A stretch of 64,000 nt of DNA from NCBI GenBank assembly GCA_036675345.1, contig JAKFFE010000020.1, forward strand, positions 186,001-250,000. Direction: 5' to 3'. This document shows positions 51,124-59,700 of the stretch, one piece after another (the stretch's first letter is position 1; each line of letters begins with the position of its first letter). The position numbers and the translations under genes are program-made. The notes below the pieces were generated by a model, which was not told the DNA's origin, did not search any database, and saw only the letters and a program-made list of their open reading frames with translations. This DNA is from JALYOC01 sp036675345 (GTDB lineage Bacteria > Myxococcota > Myxococcia > Myxococcales > Myxococcaceae).

Positions 51124-51804
51124 ATGATGCTCCACATCCCCCAGGTGTTGACCCCGGACGAGGTGGCCCACTGCCGCCGGGTGCTGCTGGCCGCCCCCTG
51201 GGTGGATGGGAGGGTCACCGCCGGCCACCAGTCGATGCAGGTGAAGAAGAACCTGCAGCTGCCGGAGGAGGGGGCGGCGGCCCGGGAGCTGTCCGGGGTG
51301 GTGTTACGGGGGCTGGAGCGCACCCCGCTGTTCACCTCCGCCGCCCTGCCCCAGCGGGTGTTCCCGCCGCTGTTCAACCGCTACGAGGGACAGATGGAGT
51401 TCGGGGCGCACGTGGACAACGCGCTGCGCACCGTGCCCGGGACTTCGCAGCGGCTGCGGACCGACCTCTCTGCGACCCTGTTCCTCTCCGCGCCCGAGGA
51501 CTACGACGGAGGGGAGCTGGTGGTGGAGGACACCTACGGCGACCACCAGGTGAAGCTGCCGGCGGGGGACCTGATCCTCTACCCCTCCTCCAGCCTCCAC
51601 CACGTCACCGCGGTCACCCGCGGGGTCCGGCTGGCGTCCTTCTTCTGGATCCAGAGCCTGGTCCGCGAGGTCAGTCAGCGGGCGCTGCTGTTCGACCTGG
51701 ACATGGCGATCATCCAGCTGCGCGGGGAGCTGCCCTCCAGCCCCACCCTGCTCGCCTTGACCGGCGTGTACCACAACCTCCTGCGCCAATGGTCCGAGCC
51801 ATGA
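51124..51804 (+). CDS. piuC: PKHD-type Fe(II)/2-oxoglutarate hydroxylase PiuC
   Basis: 226 aa; starts 11 bp after the receptor stop (ATGATG, the first used). Iron ligands HxD in FGAHVDNALR and the distal His in SSLHHVTAVTRGVRLASFFW, with the 2-oxoglutarate Arg in the same segment. LVREVSQRALLFDLDMAIIQL is the conserved C-terminal stretch of PiuC/YbiX. Often found beside siderophore receptors and regulated by iron; its substrate is not firmly known. Confidence 0.93.
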   Translation: MMLHIPQVLTPDEVAHCRRVLLAAPWVDGRVTAGHQSMQVKKNLQLPEEGAAARELSGVVLRGLERTPLFTSAALPQRVFPPLFNRYEGQMEFGAHVDNALRTVPGTSQRLRTDLSATLFLSAPEDYDGGELVVEDTYGDHQVKLPAGDLILYPSSSLHHVTAVTRGVRLASFFWIQSLVREVSQRALLFDLDMAIIQLRGELPSSPTLLALTGVYHNLLRQWSEP

Positions 51805-51812
51805 GGCCGGCA

Positions 51813-51827
51813 GCCGTGCGGTTCCGG
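51813..51827 (+). repeat. GCCGTGCGGTTCCGG repeat copy
   Basis: Exact 15-mer shared with the repeat cluster at 3146-3160. It lies in the 95-bp gap between piuC and tonB. Confidence 0.4.
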
Positions 51828-51858
51828 GCAGAGCGGGGAACCGATCGTCCGGCCCGGG

Positions 51859-51915
51859 TTGACGGCCACCCCCGGAGGATCCTATTTGATCGGTCGCAAA
51901 TGAGAACGATTATCA
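51859..51915 (+). promoter_or_regulatory. Promoter and Fur box overlapping the tonB start
   Basis: TTGACG (51859-51864), 18-bp spacer, TATTTG (51883-51888) form a plausible sigma-70 promoter. The Fur motif TGAGAACGATTATCA (51901-51915; 12 of 14 defined positions of TGATAAT-N-ATTATCA) covers the second base of the ATG onward. Expected transcription start is near 51895, leaving almost no leader. Confidence 0.6.
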
Positions 51916-52748
51916 ATTTCGAAATCGCTCATCGGCCGGTCGGCCTCGGTGGCGCCTCCCTCGTCTCCGAACGGGCGGCAGAGGCTCCCGCCGCCTCCCT
52001 CCCGGCGGGACCGCCGTTGTTCGGCGCAGTCACCGCCCGGGCCCCCCGGGAGCGGTGGGGCCGTCCGGTGGTGGTGGCGGTGACCGTGCACGCGCTGCTG
52101 ATCGCCGGATTCGCGGTGGCGGCCAATCCAGCCACCCCGGAGCCGCTGCCTTCGGAGCAGGAGGTGATGTTCTACGTGGCCGCCCCGCCTCCTCCTCCCC
52201 CTCCGGCGGCGGTGGCGGCAGTGCAGCCCCGGGTCCAGGCGCGTCGCGCGCCGCGCCGTCCGACGGCGTTGGTGGTGCCGCAGCAGGTGGAGCCGACGCC
52301 GGTCCAGGCGGAGGCCCCGGAACCGACGGAGGAGGTGGCGGAGGTCCCGGAGACTCCCGCTCCCGCTCCGGTCCCCGGCGGCGTGGTGGGTGGGGTGGCG
52401 GGAGGGGTGGCGGGCGGCAAGGTGGGCGGCGTGGTGGGCTCGTCCCAGGGTGGCGCCCTGCAGCTGTCGCAGGTCCTGCGCGCCCCCCGGGTGCTGGAGC
52501 AGGTCCGGCCCAGCTATCCGCGCGCGGCCCGGCTCAGCGGCACCGAGGGGCTGGTGACCGTGCGGATCATCATCGGCGCCGATGGCCGGGTGGAGTCGGA
52601 GCACACCCGCATCCTCAAGTCGGTGCCCGGGCTGGACGGCGCCGCGATGGAGGCGATCGCCCGCTGGCGGTTCGCCCCCGCGCTGGGCCGGGACGGCCGC
52701 GCCGCACGGGTGATCGTGGATGTGCCCTTGAACTTCTCCCTGCGCTGA
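51900..52748 (+). CDS. tonB: TonB energy transducer
   Basis: 282 aa from the ATG at 51900. Cytoplasmic ~50 residues, one helix (VVVAVTVHALLIAGFAVAAN), a Pro-rich spacer (PPPPPPPAAVAAV, then E/P/A repeats), Gly/Val repeats (GGVVGGVAGGVAGGKVGGVVG) and a C-terminal TonB domain: VRPSYPRAARLSGTEGLVTVRIIIGADGRV ... AMEAIARWRFAPAL. Powers the receptor encoded upstream. The Fur box overlaps its start. An in-frame start at 51789 would run through the promoter. No exbB/exbD in the window, so these must be supplied elsewhere. Confidence 0.9.
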   Translation: MRTIINFEIAHRPVGLGGASLVSERAAEAPAASLPAGPPLFGAVTARAPRERWGRPVVVAVTVHALLIAGFAVAANPATPEPLPSEQEVMFYVAAPPPPPPPAAVAAVQPRVQARRAPRRPTALVVPQQVEPTPVQAEAPEPTEEVAEVPETPAPAPVPGGVVGGVAGGVAGGKVGGVVGSSQGGALQLSQVLRAPRVLEQVRPSYPRAARLSGTEGLVTVRIIIGADGRVESEHTRILKSVPGLDGAAMEAIARWRFAPALGRDGRAARVIVDVPLNFSLR

Positions 52749-52753
52749 GTCCG

Positions 52754-53968
52754 ATGACCCTCTCCCTCCGCAAGCTCCTCTTCTGGCCCCACCTGGTGGC
52801 CGGACTCCTGGCCGGGCTGATCATCTTCCTGCTCTGCCTGACCGGGCTGGTGCTGGTCTTCGAGCGGCCGGTGGTGGCCTGGGCGGATGACTCCAAGCAG
52901 GGAACGGTCCCGGCGGGAGCGCCCCGGCTGACGGTGGAGGCGCTGGTGGCCAATGCCCAGCGCGCGCAGGGCCAGGAGCGCCCCTCGGCGATCACCGTGT
53001 TCTCCGATCCCGCCTCCGCGGTGCAGGTGGGCTTCGGCCGGGAGGGCGGGGTGTACGTCGATCCCTACAGCGGAGAGGTCCGTCCGCTGGGCGCGCCGCG
53101 GGCCCGGGCCTTCTTCCACTGGGTCACCGACCTGCACCGCTTCCTGCTCGGCCACGGAGATTCCCGTCCGGTGGGCAAGGCGATCACCGGCGCCGCCAAC
53201 CTGGGGTTCCTGTTCCTGGGCTTGACCGGGCTGTACCTGTGGTTCCCCCGCAAGTGGGCCTGGCGCGCGTACCGTCCGGCGCTGTGGTTCCGCAACGGGC
53301 TGCGGGGCAAGGCGCGGGAGTTCAGCTGGCACAACGTGATCGGCCTGTGGTCCCTGCCGGTGCTGCTGGTGCTGACGATCTCCGGGGCGGTGATCAGCTA
53401 CGGCTGGGCCTCCAACGCGGTCTACCGGCTGGCCGGGGAGACGCCCCCGGTGGGTCGGGGCCCGGGCGGACCGCCGCCTCCCCAGGTGACCCCTCCCTCG
53501 GAGGGCGCGACTGCGGCGAGCTGGGAGGCCCAGTTCGCGGCCGCCACCGCCGCGGTCCCCGGAAGCGAGAGCACCACCCTGCGGCTGGCCGCTCCCGGTC
53601 GCGGCGAACCGCAGGCCACGTCCTTCAGCGTTCGGCTGGCGAACCAGCCCCCGCAGCGGGCCACCGTCCAGGTGGTGGTGGATCCCTTCACCGCCGGGGT
53701 GCTCTCCACCCAGGGCTACGCCGAAGCCAGCGCCGGTCGTCGGGCGCGGATGTGGCTGCGCTTCCTCCACACCGGTGAGGCGCTGGGGATCCCCGGGCTG
53801 CTGCTGGCGGGCCTGGCCTGCCTGGGCGGCTGCTTCCTGGTCTACACCGGGATCAGCCTCTCCCTGCGCCGGTACGTCGGGGCCCGGCGACGGGCGCGGG
53901 CGGGTGCCAACAGCGGAGCAGCGGATCTCAGCGAACCTGCCCGCGGTGTTCCCGGTACACCCGGGTGA
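52754..53968 (+). CDS. PepSY-associated TM protein (PiuB-like, iron-uptake linked)
   Basis: 404 aa; starts 5 bp after tonB. Four helices of the PepSY_TM type: LVAGLLAGLIIFLLCLTGLVLVFE; a periplasmic PepSY loop with VYVDPYSGEV; a helix after WVTDLHRFLLGHGDSRPVGKAITGAANLGFLFLGLTGLYLWF; FSWHNVIGLWSLPVLLVLTISGAVISYGW; and a final helix near GIPGLLLAGLACLGGCFLVYTGISL. The conserved His residues (DLHRFLLG, SWHN, FLHTGE) suit heme binding. Members next to receptors are thought to reduce ferric siderophores in the periplasm. The end overlaps the convergent GST gene by 41 bp. Confidence 0.88.
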   Translation: MTLSLRKLLFWPHLVAGLLAGLIIFLLCLTGLVLVFERPVVAWADDSKQGTVPAGAPRLTVEALVANAQRAQGQERPSAITVFSDPASAVQVGFGREGGVYVDPYSGEVRPLGAPRARAFFHWVTDLHRFLLGHGDSRPVGKAITGAANLGFLFLGLTGLYLWFPRKWAWRAYRPALWFRNGLRGKAREFSWHNVIGLWSLPVLLVLTISGAVISYGWASNAVYRLAGETPPVGRGPGGPPPPQVTPPSEGATAASWEAQFAAATAAVPGSESTTLRLAAPGRGEPQATSFSVRLANQPPQRATVQVVVDPFTAGVLSTQGYAEASAGRRARMWLRFLHTGEALGIPGLLLAGLACLGGCFLVYTGISLSLRRYVGARRRARAGANSGAADLSEPARGVPGTPG

Positions 53969-54689
53969 TCAGCCGCCCCGCCGGGCTGGCCGCGAACTTC
54001 TCCGAGGTGGCGCGCGCCTCCGGGGGCCGGTCTCCCAGCGACACCGTCTGTCCCCCGTAGCCCTCCACCCCGATCACCTGTCCCCCCATCGCGGCCAGGG
54101 TCAGATCCGCGGCGGTGAAGGTCTCGCCAGTGAGGTAGGCCCGCCCGTCGGCCAACCGCGCGTCCATCCGGGACCAGATCTCCTGGAGCCGGGCCAGGTG
54201 CTGTCCGGCCGGGACCTGGTCCAGCTTGAAGCGGCGGCGGATCAGCTTCGGCAACGAAGGCGCCACCGCGGCCAGGTACAGCCGATGGTGCAGCGGCAGC
54301 CGGCGATCGAAGATCTTCCGGGCCAGCCCGCGCTGGTACATCCCCCACGAGTACATCCAGTCCCGCACCGCCGGCGCCAGCTGCTCGTCCAGCTCCTCCT
54401 CCAGGGCGTCCACCTCGGCGGCGCGGGCCGGGTCCGCGGGCCACAGCCCCAGCTGGGGATGCTGCTGGTGCAGGTGCCGGAGGATGTCGGTGGAGTCCTT
54501 CAGCCTCCGCCCATCCGCAAACAGCAACGTGGGCACCGAGCGCGACCCCACCGCCTTGAGCGCCCGGTAGTGGAGGCCCGGCGGCAGGCAACGCTCGCGG
54601 TAGCGCAGCCCGCTGAGGTCCAGCGCCCACCGCGCCTTCTCGCTGTAGTGACTGGGGGCCAGGGTCAGCAGTTCCAGCGGAGCCGTCAT
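53928..54689 (-). CDS. Glutathione S-transferase family protein
   Basis: 253 aa. N-terminal thioredoxin-like domain (LELLTLAPSHYSEKARWALDLSGLRYRE, VGSRSVPTLLFADG, KDSTDILRHLHQQHP), with Ser rather than Cys at the active-site turn (PSHYSEKARW). The C-terminal all-helical domain has GETFTAADLTLAAM. Conjugates or isomerises small molecules with glutathione in the cytosol; substrate unknown. ATG at 54689. Confidence 0.85.
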   Translation of the reverse strand: MTAPLELLTLAPSHYSEKARWALDLSGLRYRERCLPPGLHYRALKAVGSRSVPTLLFADGRRLKDSTDILRHLHQQHPQLGLWPADPARAAEVDALEEELDEQLAPAVRDWMYSWGMYQRGLARKIFDRRLPLHHRLYLAAVAPSLPKLIRRRFKLDQVPAGQHLARLQEIWSRMDARLADGRAYLTGETFTAADLTLAAMGGQVIGVEGYGGQTVSLGDRPPEARATSEKFAASPAGRLITRVYREHRGQVR

Positions 54690-54794
54690 GCGGCCAGGGC
54701 TTAACACGCGCTCCGGAGCCGGGAGACGGTTGGCACCCCAATCGGCGCAGGGCGCTGTCCGCGGCCGGGTCTTCGCCACTATCGTCCGCGCCGG

Positions 54795-55424
54795 ATGCCG
54801 GAGGTCCAAGACCCGTGGGGCGCGCAGGACGACCTGGATCGTCTGGCCAGCCACGGCTTCTTCCTCCGCCCCCGGTGGTTGCCGGAATCGGTGGCCGCCG
54901 CCGCGCGATCCGCCGTGCAGGAGTTGGGGGGCTTCACTCCGGCGGGAATCGGCCGGGGAGAGGATCAACGTCTGGAGCACACCGTCCGCAGTGACGAGCG
55001 GCTGTGGATCGATCCGGCCCAACCGCCCGAGGGGCTGCTCCCGGTCCTCTCCGCCTTCGATCAGCTGCGGCAGTGGCTCAACCAGCAGGCCCAGCTGGGA
55101 CTGCAGCGCACCGAGCTCCAGCTGGCCCGCTTCGGTCCGGGCGGGACCCTCTACCAGCGGCACAAGGACAGCTTCCGGGGATCCCAGGGCCGCCGGGTGA
55201 CCGCCATCTACTACCTCAACCCCGATTGGCGGCCGGAGCACGGGGGCGCGCTGCGGCTGCACCCGGAGGGACAAGCACCGCTGGAGGTTCCGCCGGCGCT
55301 GAACACCCTGGTGGTGTTTCTCAGCGAGCGGGTGGAGCACGAGGTGCTCCCCAACTTCTCCCCCCGCTACGCGCTGACCGCGTGGTGGAGCGGCGCCCAG
55401 CTCTTCGGGCGCCGCCAGGGCTAA
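54795..55424 (+). CDS. 2-oxoglutarate/Fe(II) oxygenase (prolyl-4-hydroxylase-like)
   Basis: 209 aa. Iron ligands in LYQRHKDSFRG (HxD), and distal His in ERVEHEVLPNFSPRYALTAWW with the 2-oxoglutarate Arg ten residues on. YYLNPDWRPEHGGALRLHPEG is the typical P4H-like strand pair. Similar proteins hydroxylate small molecules or protein prolines. Divergent from the GST gene with a 105-bp gap. Confidence 0.9.
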   Translation: MPEVQDPWGAQDDLDRLASHGFFLRPRWLPESVAAAARSAVQELGGFTPAGIGRGEDQRLEHTVRSDERLWIDPAQPPEGLLPVLSAFDQLRQWLNQQAQLGLQRTELQLARFGPGGTLYQRHKDSFRGSQGRRVTAIYYLNPDWRPEHGGALRLHPEGQAPLEVPPALNTLVVFLSERVEHEVLPNFSPRYALTAWWSGAQLFGRRQG

Positions 55425-55429
55425 AGCGA

Positions 55430-58400
55430 CTACTGCAGCCGGGTGATGGTCCCGGTCCCCCCCAACCAGAGAACGGTCCCCTGGGGACTGCCTGCCAGGT
55501 GGTCGGTCTCGCTCACCTCCGGCTGGCCGGGTGCCGCGGTGTCTGCCGCGTCCCACACCCCGGCCACCTGGCGACGGTAGGCCGGGAGGACGCCGCTGTT
55601 CGGCATCCCGTACAGCACCACCAGCTCCTCTCCGGCGGTGGTGACCTGGAACCGGGTCAGCCCGGCGGCGGTGTTCAGCTGCGTCGGGGTGCCCCAGGTG
55701 GGGAAGCTGCCCCCGGTCCAGGACTCTACGTGAGGAGTGGGACCGGCCAGGCAGTAGGCGAGCACGGCCTTGCCTCCGGTGTTGACCGCCAGCTTGGGCG
55801 GACAGTTGGTGTTGGCGGCGCCCCCGATCTGGCTCTCGATCGCCGTCCCTCCCAACGGGTGGTACTTCACGAAGTTGTTCCGCAGGGTGAACAGGTTCCC
55901 GGCGTCGTCCACCGCCAGTCCCCGTCCATTGCCCTGCCAGTTCCCCTGATCCACTGGGGTGCCCAGGGTGCCGCTCACTGGATCAAAGCGCATCAGGAAC
56001 TGGTTGTAGGTGCTCCGGAAGACCATCCCTCCCTCGCCGGCCTCGTTGAGCACCACCAGCCCCGGGTCGCTGTAGAAGAGGTTGTTGTCGAAGCGGGCCG
56101 CCGGGCCCCAGCCGGTGCCGGGCAGATAGCGGCTGTACCAACCGTGCGCCCCGTTGTTCCACTGCTTCCAGGCCGCCAGTCCCCGCCCCTGTCCGTCCAG
56201 GGCGATGGTCCGGCTGGGGACGTCGATCAGATCCACCGGATCGATCGGGATCACCATCGGGGCGCTCCACCCGGAGGACGGGCTGAACACCGCCGAACGG
56301 TAGGTATAGGGCGAGTTACCGTTGGGGGTCGCCAACCAACTGGCCAGGGCCTGTCCGCCCGCGGCGAAGGTGATCATCGGGTAGAAGTTCGTCTCGGTGA
56401 GTCCAGGCGCCAGCCGCTCCGGCCAGCTCCAACCCTCACCGGGCAGGTAGCGGGTCCAGGTGAGGCTGGTGCCACCGGCGGAGATCACCATCGCGCTGCC
56501 GTCCTCGGCCATCGCCATCGTCCGCAGGCCGCCGCTGGGAACCAGGGGGGCGCTGCCGCCCACCACGTCCTGGGTGCGGAAGCTGGACTCGTAGCTCCCC
56601 ACCAGCGGATGGCTGGTGGTGTCCTGCAGTGTGGTGGTCAGCCGCAGCAGGTAGGGGATGCCATTTCCGAGCGGAGTCTTGGGGGTGAAGGTGACTGTAT
56701 TGCCGCTGACCACCAGCCCTCCGGAGGTGGCCCGGAGCACCTCCCCCGCCGGACCGAACAGCTTCACCGAGGCGAGGGTGGCGCTGCTGGCCTTCACCGG
56801 CGCGGAGAAGGTCATCACCACGGTTCCCGGAGGCGAGGCGGTGACCTCTCCCGGCGCGGGCGTGACCGAGACCACGGTCATCGCGGTACCCACGTCCTTG
56901 GCCTGCAGCCGGTAGCCGCCTCCGGACGCCGGGCCCTGGGGAGTGACCTCCAGGGTGTAGCGACCGGCGCTCACCGCCTGATGGACGAGGCTGCCGGAGG
57001 CGAAGTGGAAGGGGGCGGACAGCAAGGGTGCGTCCCCCGGACCCAGCAGGCGCAGGGTGCCGCTCAGCGGCGAGCCGGCGGAACGCTCCACCGCGGCCCA
57101 GATCTTCTGACCGGCGGTGGCGTCGAACTGGAAGCGGACCGGCTCTCCCAGCGGACCGGAGGGATAGGTCTGATCGAACGGGAGGGTGATCAACTGGCTG
57201 GGATCCGGAGCCTGGATCGGGGTGAGGACCACGGTCCGGGCGCTGTTCGATCCTGCGGGCTGGGAGGCCACCACCGTGGTTCCCGTGGAGAGGCCCTGGG
57301 GTCCGGTGGCTTGCAGTTGCACCGAGAACCCGGTGGGCATCCGCAGCGGCACCGGCAGTCCGACGCCCACCGAGGTGCTGGCTCCAGACTGGGGAGGCGC
57401 GGGATCCTCCGGCCCATCGTTGCAGTCCGCCTGGAAGCAGGTCTGGCCGGCCACGAAGCACGCCACCTGGGTGTCGCAGGCCCCGTCCTCATCCTCGTCC
57501 AGACAGCAATCCACGCTCACCTCGTGGGTGTCGGTGAAGTCGTCGCAGTTCCACCAGGAGAAGTGGCCGACCTCGGCCCGCTGCACGAACCCGGAGGGAG
57601 AGCTGGCCGAGGCGACCAGGGTCCCCTGCCCCTCTCTCACCCACACCCCGCTGGTCTCATCCAGCGACCACAGCGGGATCGAAAGCCCGGCGCTCAGCGG
57701 CTGGCCGTCCTTGCCCAGCTGCGGGAACACCGGCAGCTCCACGATCGCGGTGCGATCCGGCGCCAGGTCCAGCCGCTTGCTCCCCTGGGTGAAGACGAAG
57801 TCGGTGGCGCCGAAGCTGACGATCGGGGCCACCACCCCGTCGGCGCCCATCCCGCTCCAGGAGCCGGGGAAGGCGGGGGCGTCGCTGACCACGTCCACCG
57901 GGGAGATCCGGACCTCCACCGCGCCGGTCACCCGCGCGCCGGTCTCGTCCACCAGCGCGGAGGGAGGCAGGGTCAGCCGCGCCCCGCTTCCGCCCTCCAG
58001 GGTCCCGCCCGCCGCGGCGTCGGCCAGGGTCAGCGCCGCAGGCGCCGGACGCAGCGCCAGCTGGAACTGTCCCCCGGTGGCGGTGCCGGGCAGGTGGGCC
58101 CGGTAGGTCTGGCGCAGATAGCCGGCCTTCTCCGCCCGCAGGGTCTGGGGGATCCCGGTCCCCAATTGCAGGGTGGCGTTGCCCTCCACGTCGGTGGTGG
58201 CGGTGGCGTCCGTTCCCACCACGCTCACCGTCACCTCGGAGAGCGGCGTCTGGCCGGGGCCCAGCACCCGCACCTGGGCCGGGACCTGCGCGGTGGCGGC
58301 CGGACCGGCGTTCACGGTCACCATCCGGGTGACGGAGGCAGTCAGCCCCGCCGGATCGGTGACTGTCAGCTCCACCGGGTAGCTGCCGGCGGTGGTGAAC

Positions 58401-58696
58401 AGGTGGGCCAGGGCGGCGGTGCCTCCGCGTCCGCCGTCGCCGAACTTCCAGCTGAAGCGGAGGGGATCTCCATCCGGATCCTGGGAAGCGGCGGCATCCA
58501 CCACCAGCGCCGAGCCGGCGGTCACGCTGTCCGCCGCGGTGAAGGACGCCACCGGGGGCCGATTGGTCTGCGGGCCTGCGTCTTCCTGCCCTCCATCCAC
58601 TGGTGGATTGCCACCATCATGGAGGGACTCGTCGGGACCGCATCCGGAGGAGGCGATTCCCAGGAGGCACAGCAGCGCGAAGGACCGAGGATTCAT
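55430..58696 (-). CDS. Large PKD/Ig-like lipoprotein
   Basis: 1088 aa. Lipoprotein signal (FALLCLLGIASSGC). A PKD domain (VASFTAADSVTAGSALVVDAAASQDPDGDPLRFSWKFGDG), a carboxypeptidase-regulatory-like domain (VRVLGPGQTPLSEVTVSVVGTDATATTDVEG), a ZU5/GAIN-like stretch, a Cys/Asp-rich segment that may bind Ca or Cu (CCLDEDEDGACD, CNDGPED), a bacterial Ig-like domain (VVMTFSAPVKASSATL) and a ~350-residue beta-propeller-like C-terminus (repeats with PGTGWGPAARFDN and SPSSGWSAP). Surface or periplasmic; role unknown. No obvious partner. Confidence 0.82.
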   Translation of the reverse strand: MNPRSFALLCLLGIASSGCGPDESLHDGGNPPVDGGQEDAGPQTNRPPVASFTAADSVTAGSALVVDAAASQDPDGDPLRFSWKFGDGGRGGTAALAHLFTTAGSYPVELTVTDPAGLTASVTRMVTVNAGPAATAQVPAQVRVLGPGQTPLSEVTVSVVGTDATATTDVEGNATLQLGTGIPQTLRAEKAGYLRQTYRAHLPGTATGGQFQLALRPAPAALTLADAAAGGTLEGGSGARLTLPPSALVDETGARVTGAVEVRISPVDVVSDAPAFPGSWSGMGADGVVAPIVSFGATDFVFTQGSKRLDLAPDRTAIVELPVFPQLGKDGQPLSAGLSIPLWSLDETSGVWVREGQGTLVASASSPSGFVQRAEVGHFSWWNCDDFTDTHEVSVDCCLDEDEDGACDTQVACFVAGQTCFQADCNDGPEDPAPPQSGASTSVGVGLPVPLRMPTGFSVQLQATGPQGLSTGTTVVASQPAGSNSARTVVLTPIQAPDPSQLITLPFDQTYPSGPLGEPVRFQFDATAGQKIWAAVERSAGSPLSGTLRLLGPGDAPLLSAPFHFASGSLVHQAVSAGRYTLEVTPQGPASGGGYRLQAKDVGTAMTVVSVTPAPGEVTASPPGTVVMTFSAPVKASSATLASVKLFGPAGEVLRATSGGLVVSGNTVTFTPKTPLGNGIPYLLRLTTTLQDTTSHPLVGSYESSFRTQDVVGGSAPLVPSGGLRTMAMAEDGSAMVISAGGTSLTWTRYLPGEGWSWPERLAPGLTETNFYPMITFAAGGQALASWLATPNGNSPYTYRSAVFSPSSGWSAPMVIPIDPVDLIDVPSRTIALDGQGRGLAAWKQWNNGAHGWYSRYLPGTGWGPAARFDNNLFYSDPGLVVLNEAGEGGMVFRSTYNQFLMRFDPVSGTLGTPVDQGNWQGNGRGLAVDDAGNLFTLRNNFVKYHPLGGTAIESQIGGAANTNCPPKLAVNTGGKAVLAYCLAGPTPHVESWTGGSFPTWGTPTQLNTAAGLTRFQVTTAGEELVVLYGMPNSGVLPAYRRQVAGVWDAADTAAPGQPEVSETDHLAGSPQGTVLWLGGTGTITRLQ

Positions 58697-58739
58697 GGCC
58701 CGACTTCTAGCGCGGCCCTCACATCCAAATCATGGTCGA

Positions 58740-58784
58740 TGCGACAATTTCTGCGACAAACAACGGGTCGAGCAATTATTGCTC
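58740..58784. promoter_or_regulatory. Paired direct repeats and palindrome upstream of the PKD lipoprotein
   Basis: Two copies of TGCGACAA (58740-58747 and 58752-58759, 12-bp period) and the perfect 15-bp palindrome GAGCAATTATTGCTC (58770-58784). They fill the 86-bp, relatively AT-rich gap before the lipoprotein gene; the palindrome also covers the stop of the next gene. Confidence 0.45.
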
Positions 58785-59517
58785 AGGTCGCGCTGTTTTC
58801 GCGCACCAGGCGCAGCCCCCAACCCAGGCACCAGAAGGGGGTCAGCAGCAGGTAGCCGAACAGGACCTTGTCGTGGATCGGACCAGGAAAGAGGACCGCC
58901 GCCAGGGCGTCCACCAGGGTGGCCACTCCCAGCACCAGGCTGAAGCGGGCCAGTCGCGGATGCGCCCGCGCCAGCAACACCCCCACCCCCAGCACCCAGA
59001 CTCCGTGCAGCGCGCTGACCAGCAGGTTCCACACCCCGCGATACACCGCGTGCGACAAGGTCAGGTAGGAGTGCTCGGCCAGCGCCCGCGCCACCGGGTT
59101 TCCGGCCCGGTAGGTGTCCACCAGCGGAGGCCAGGCGCCGGCCAGCACCGCCGCTCCCACCGCCCCCAGCAGCAGGGAGCCCACGCCGGCCACGGTCAAC
59201 AACTGGGCGAAGGAGGGGGACCGTTGCGACAACCGGGAGTGCAGCACCAGCGCCAGGGGCACCAGCATCAGGTAGTAGCCCAGCGCGTCGATCACCAGAC
59301 TCCACCGCAACAGCGCCCCGCCACCCTCGGTGCCCGCCGCCACCGCCACCGAAAGATACGGGCTGTGCGCGGGGTCGAAGCCGGCCAGCACCGCGGTCAG
59401 CCACAGGTTGGCGATCGAGGACGCGCCGGCCAAAAGAGCGCAGAGCCCCGCCACCCGGACGAAGCGGGCCTCCAGCCTGCCTGGCTCCGTGGGAGCGGCC
59501 CTCAGCGGAACGGTCAT
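58783..59517 (-). CDS. Hypothetical six-helix membrane protein
   Basis: 244 aa, start ATG at 59517 overlapping the preceding small ORF stop. Six hydrophobic segments (VAGLCALLAGASSIANLWL, LLRWSLVIDALGYYLMLVPLALVL, LLTVAGVGSLLLGAVGAAVLAG, ALHGVWVLGVGVLLA, FSLVLGVATLVDALAAVLF, LFGYLLLTPFWCLGWGL). The plan recalls DUF4386-type proteins but I am not sure. Read with the small ORF and the ICMT-family gene. Confidence 0.65.
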   Translation of the reverse strand: MTVPLRAAPTEPGRLEARFVRVAGLCALLAGASSIANLWLTAVLAGFDPAHSPYLSVAVAAGTEGGGALLRWSLVIDALGYYLMLVPLALVLHSRLSQRSPSFAQLLTVAGVGSLLLGAVGAAVLAGAWPPLVDTYRAGNPVARALAEHSYLTLSHAVYRGVWNLLVSALHGVWVLGVGVLLARAHPRLARFSLVLGVATLVDALAAVLFPGPIHDKVLFGYLLLTPFWCLGWGLRLVRENSAT

Positions 59518-59675
59518 CCCTGCCTCCCCGACAGCAGCCGGAATCCGGGAGCGCCCCTTGGCAGATCGCTCATCCCCGTCTCCCTCTCTGCAGCCGGGCT
59601 CCGGAAGCGGCGCCGACCGCTCATCCCCGTCTCCCCGGCTGCAGCCGGGCCTCGGAAGCGGCCACGATCGTTCAT
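59514..59675 (-). CDS. Small repeat-built ORF coupled between two genes (53 aa)
   Basis: MNDRGRFRGPAAAGETGMSG..., three imperfect units of ~17 residues, each beginning GM(N/S)(D/G) and encoded by a ~51-bp DNA repeat. The ATG overlaps the ICMT-gene stop (ATGA) and the TGA overlaps the ATG of the next gene, so a ribosome could read all three in series. Each unit also carries its own GGAGACGGGGATGA, an SD-plus-start string. Either a real repeat peptide or an expanded intercistronic junction. The last eight residues (RLLSGRQG) resemble the end of the ICMT protein (RLLPGRRG). Confidence 0.45.
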   Translation of the reverse strand: MNDRGRFRGPAAAGETGMSGRRRFRSPAAERETGMSDLPRGAPGFRLLSGRQG

Positions 59676-59700
59676 CCCCTTCTCCCCGGGAGCAGCCGCG
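59515..59700. repeat. Tandem repeats at an intercistronic junction
   Basis: Four imperfect units starting CATCCC(C/T) at 59515, 59571, 59622 and 59673, period 51-56 bp, with shared CTCC...GCAGCCGG...GGAAGCG blocks. The first unit contains the start codon of the six-helix protein and the last contains the stop of the ICMT-family gene, so the junction itself was amplified. Confidence 0.7.
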
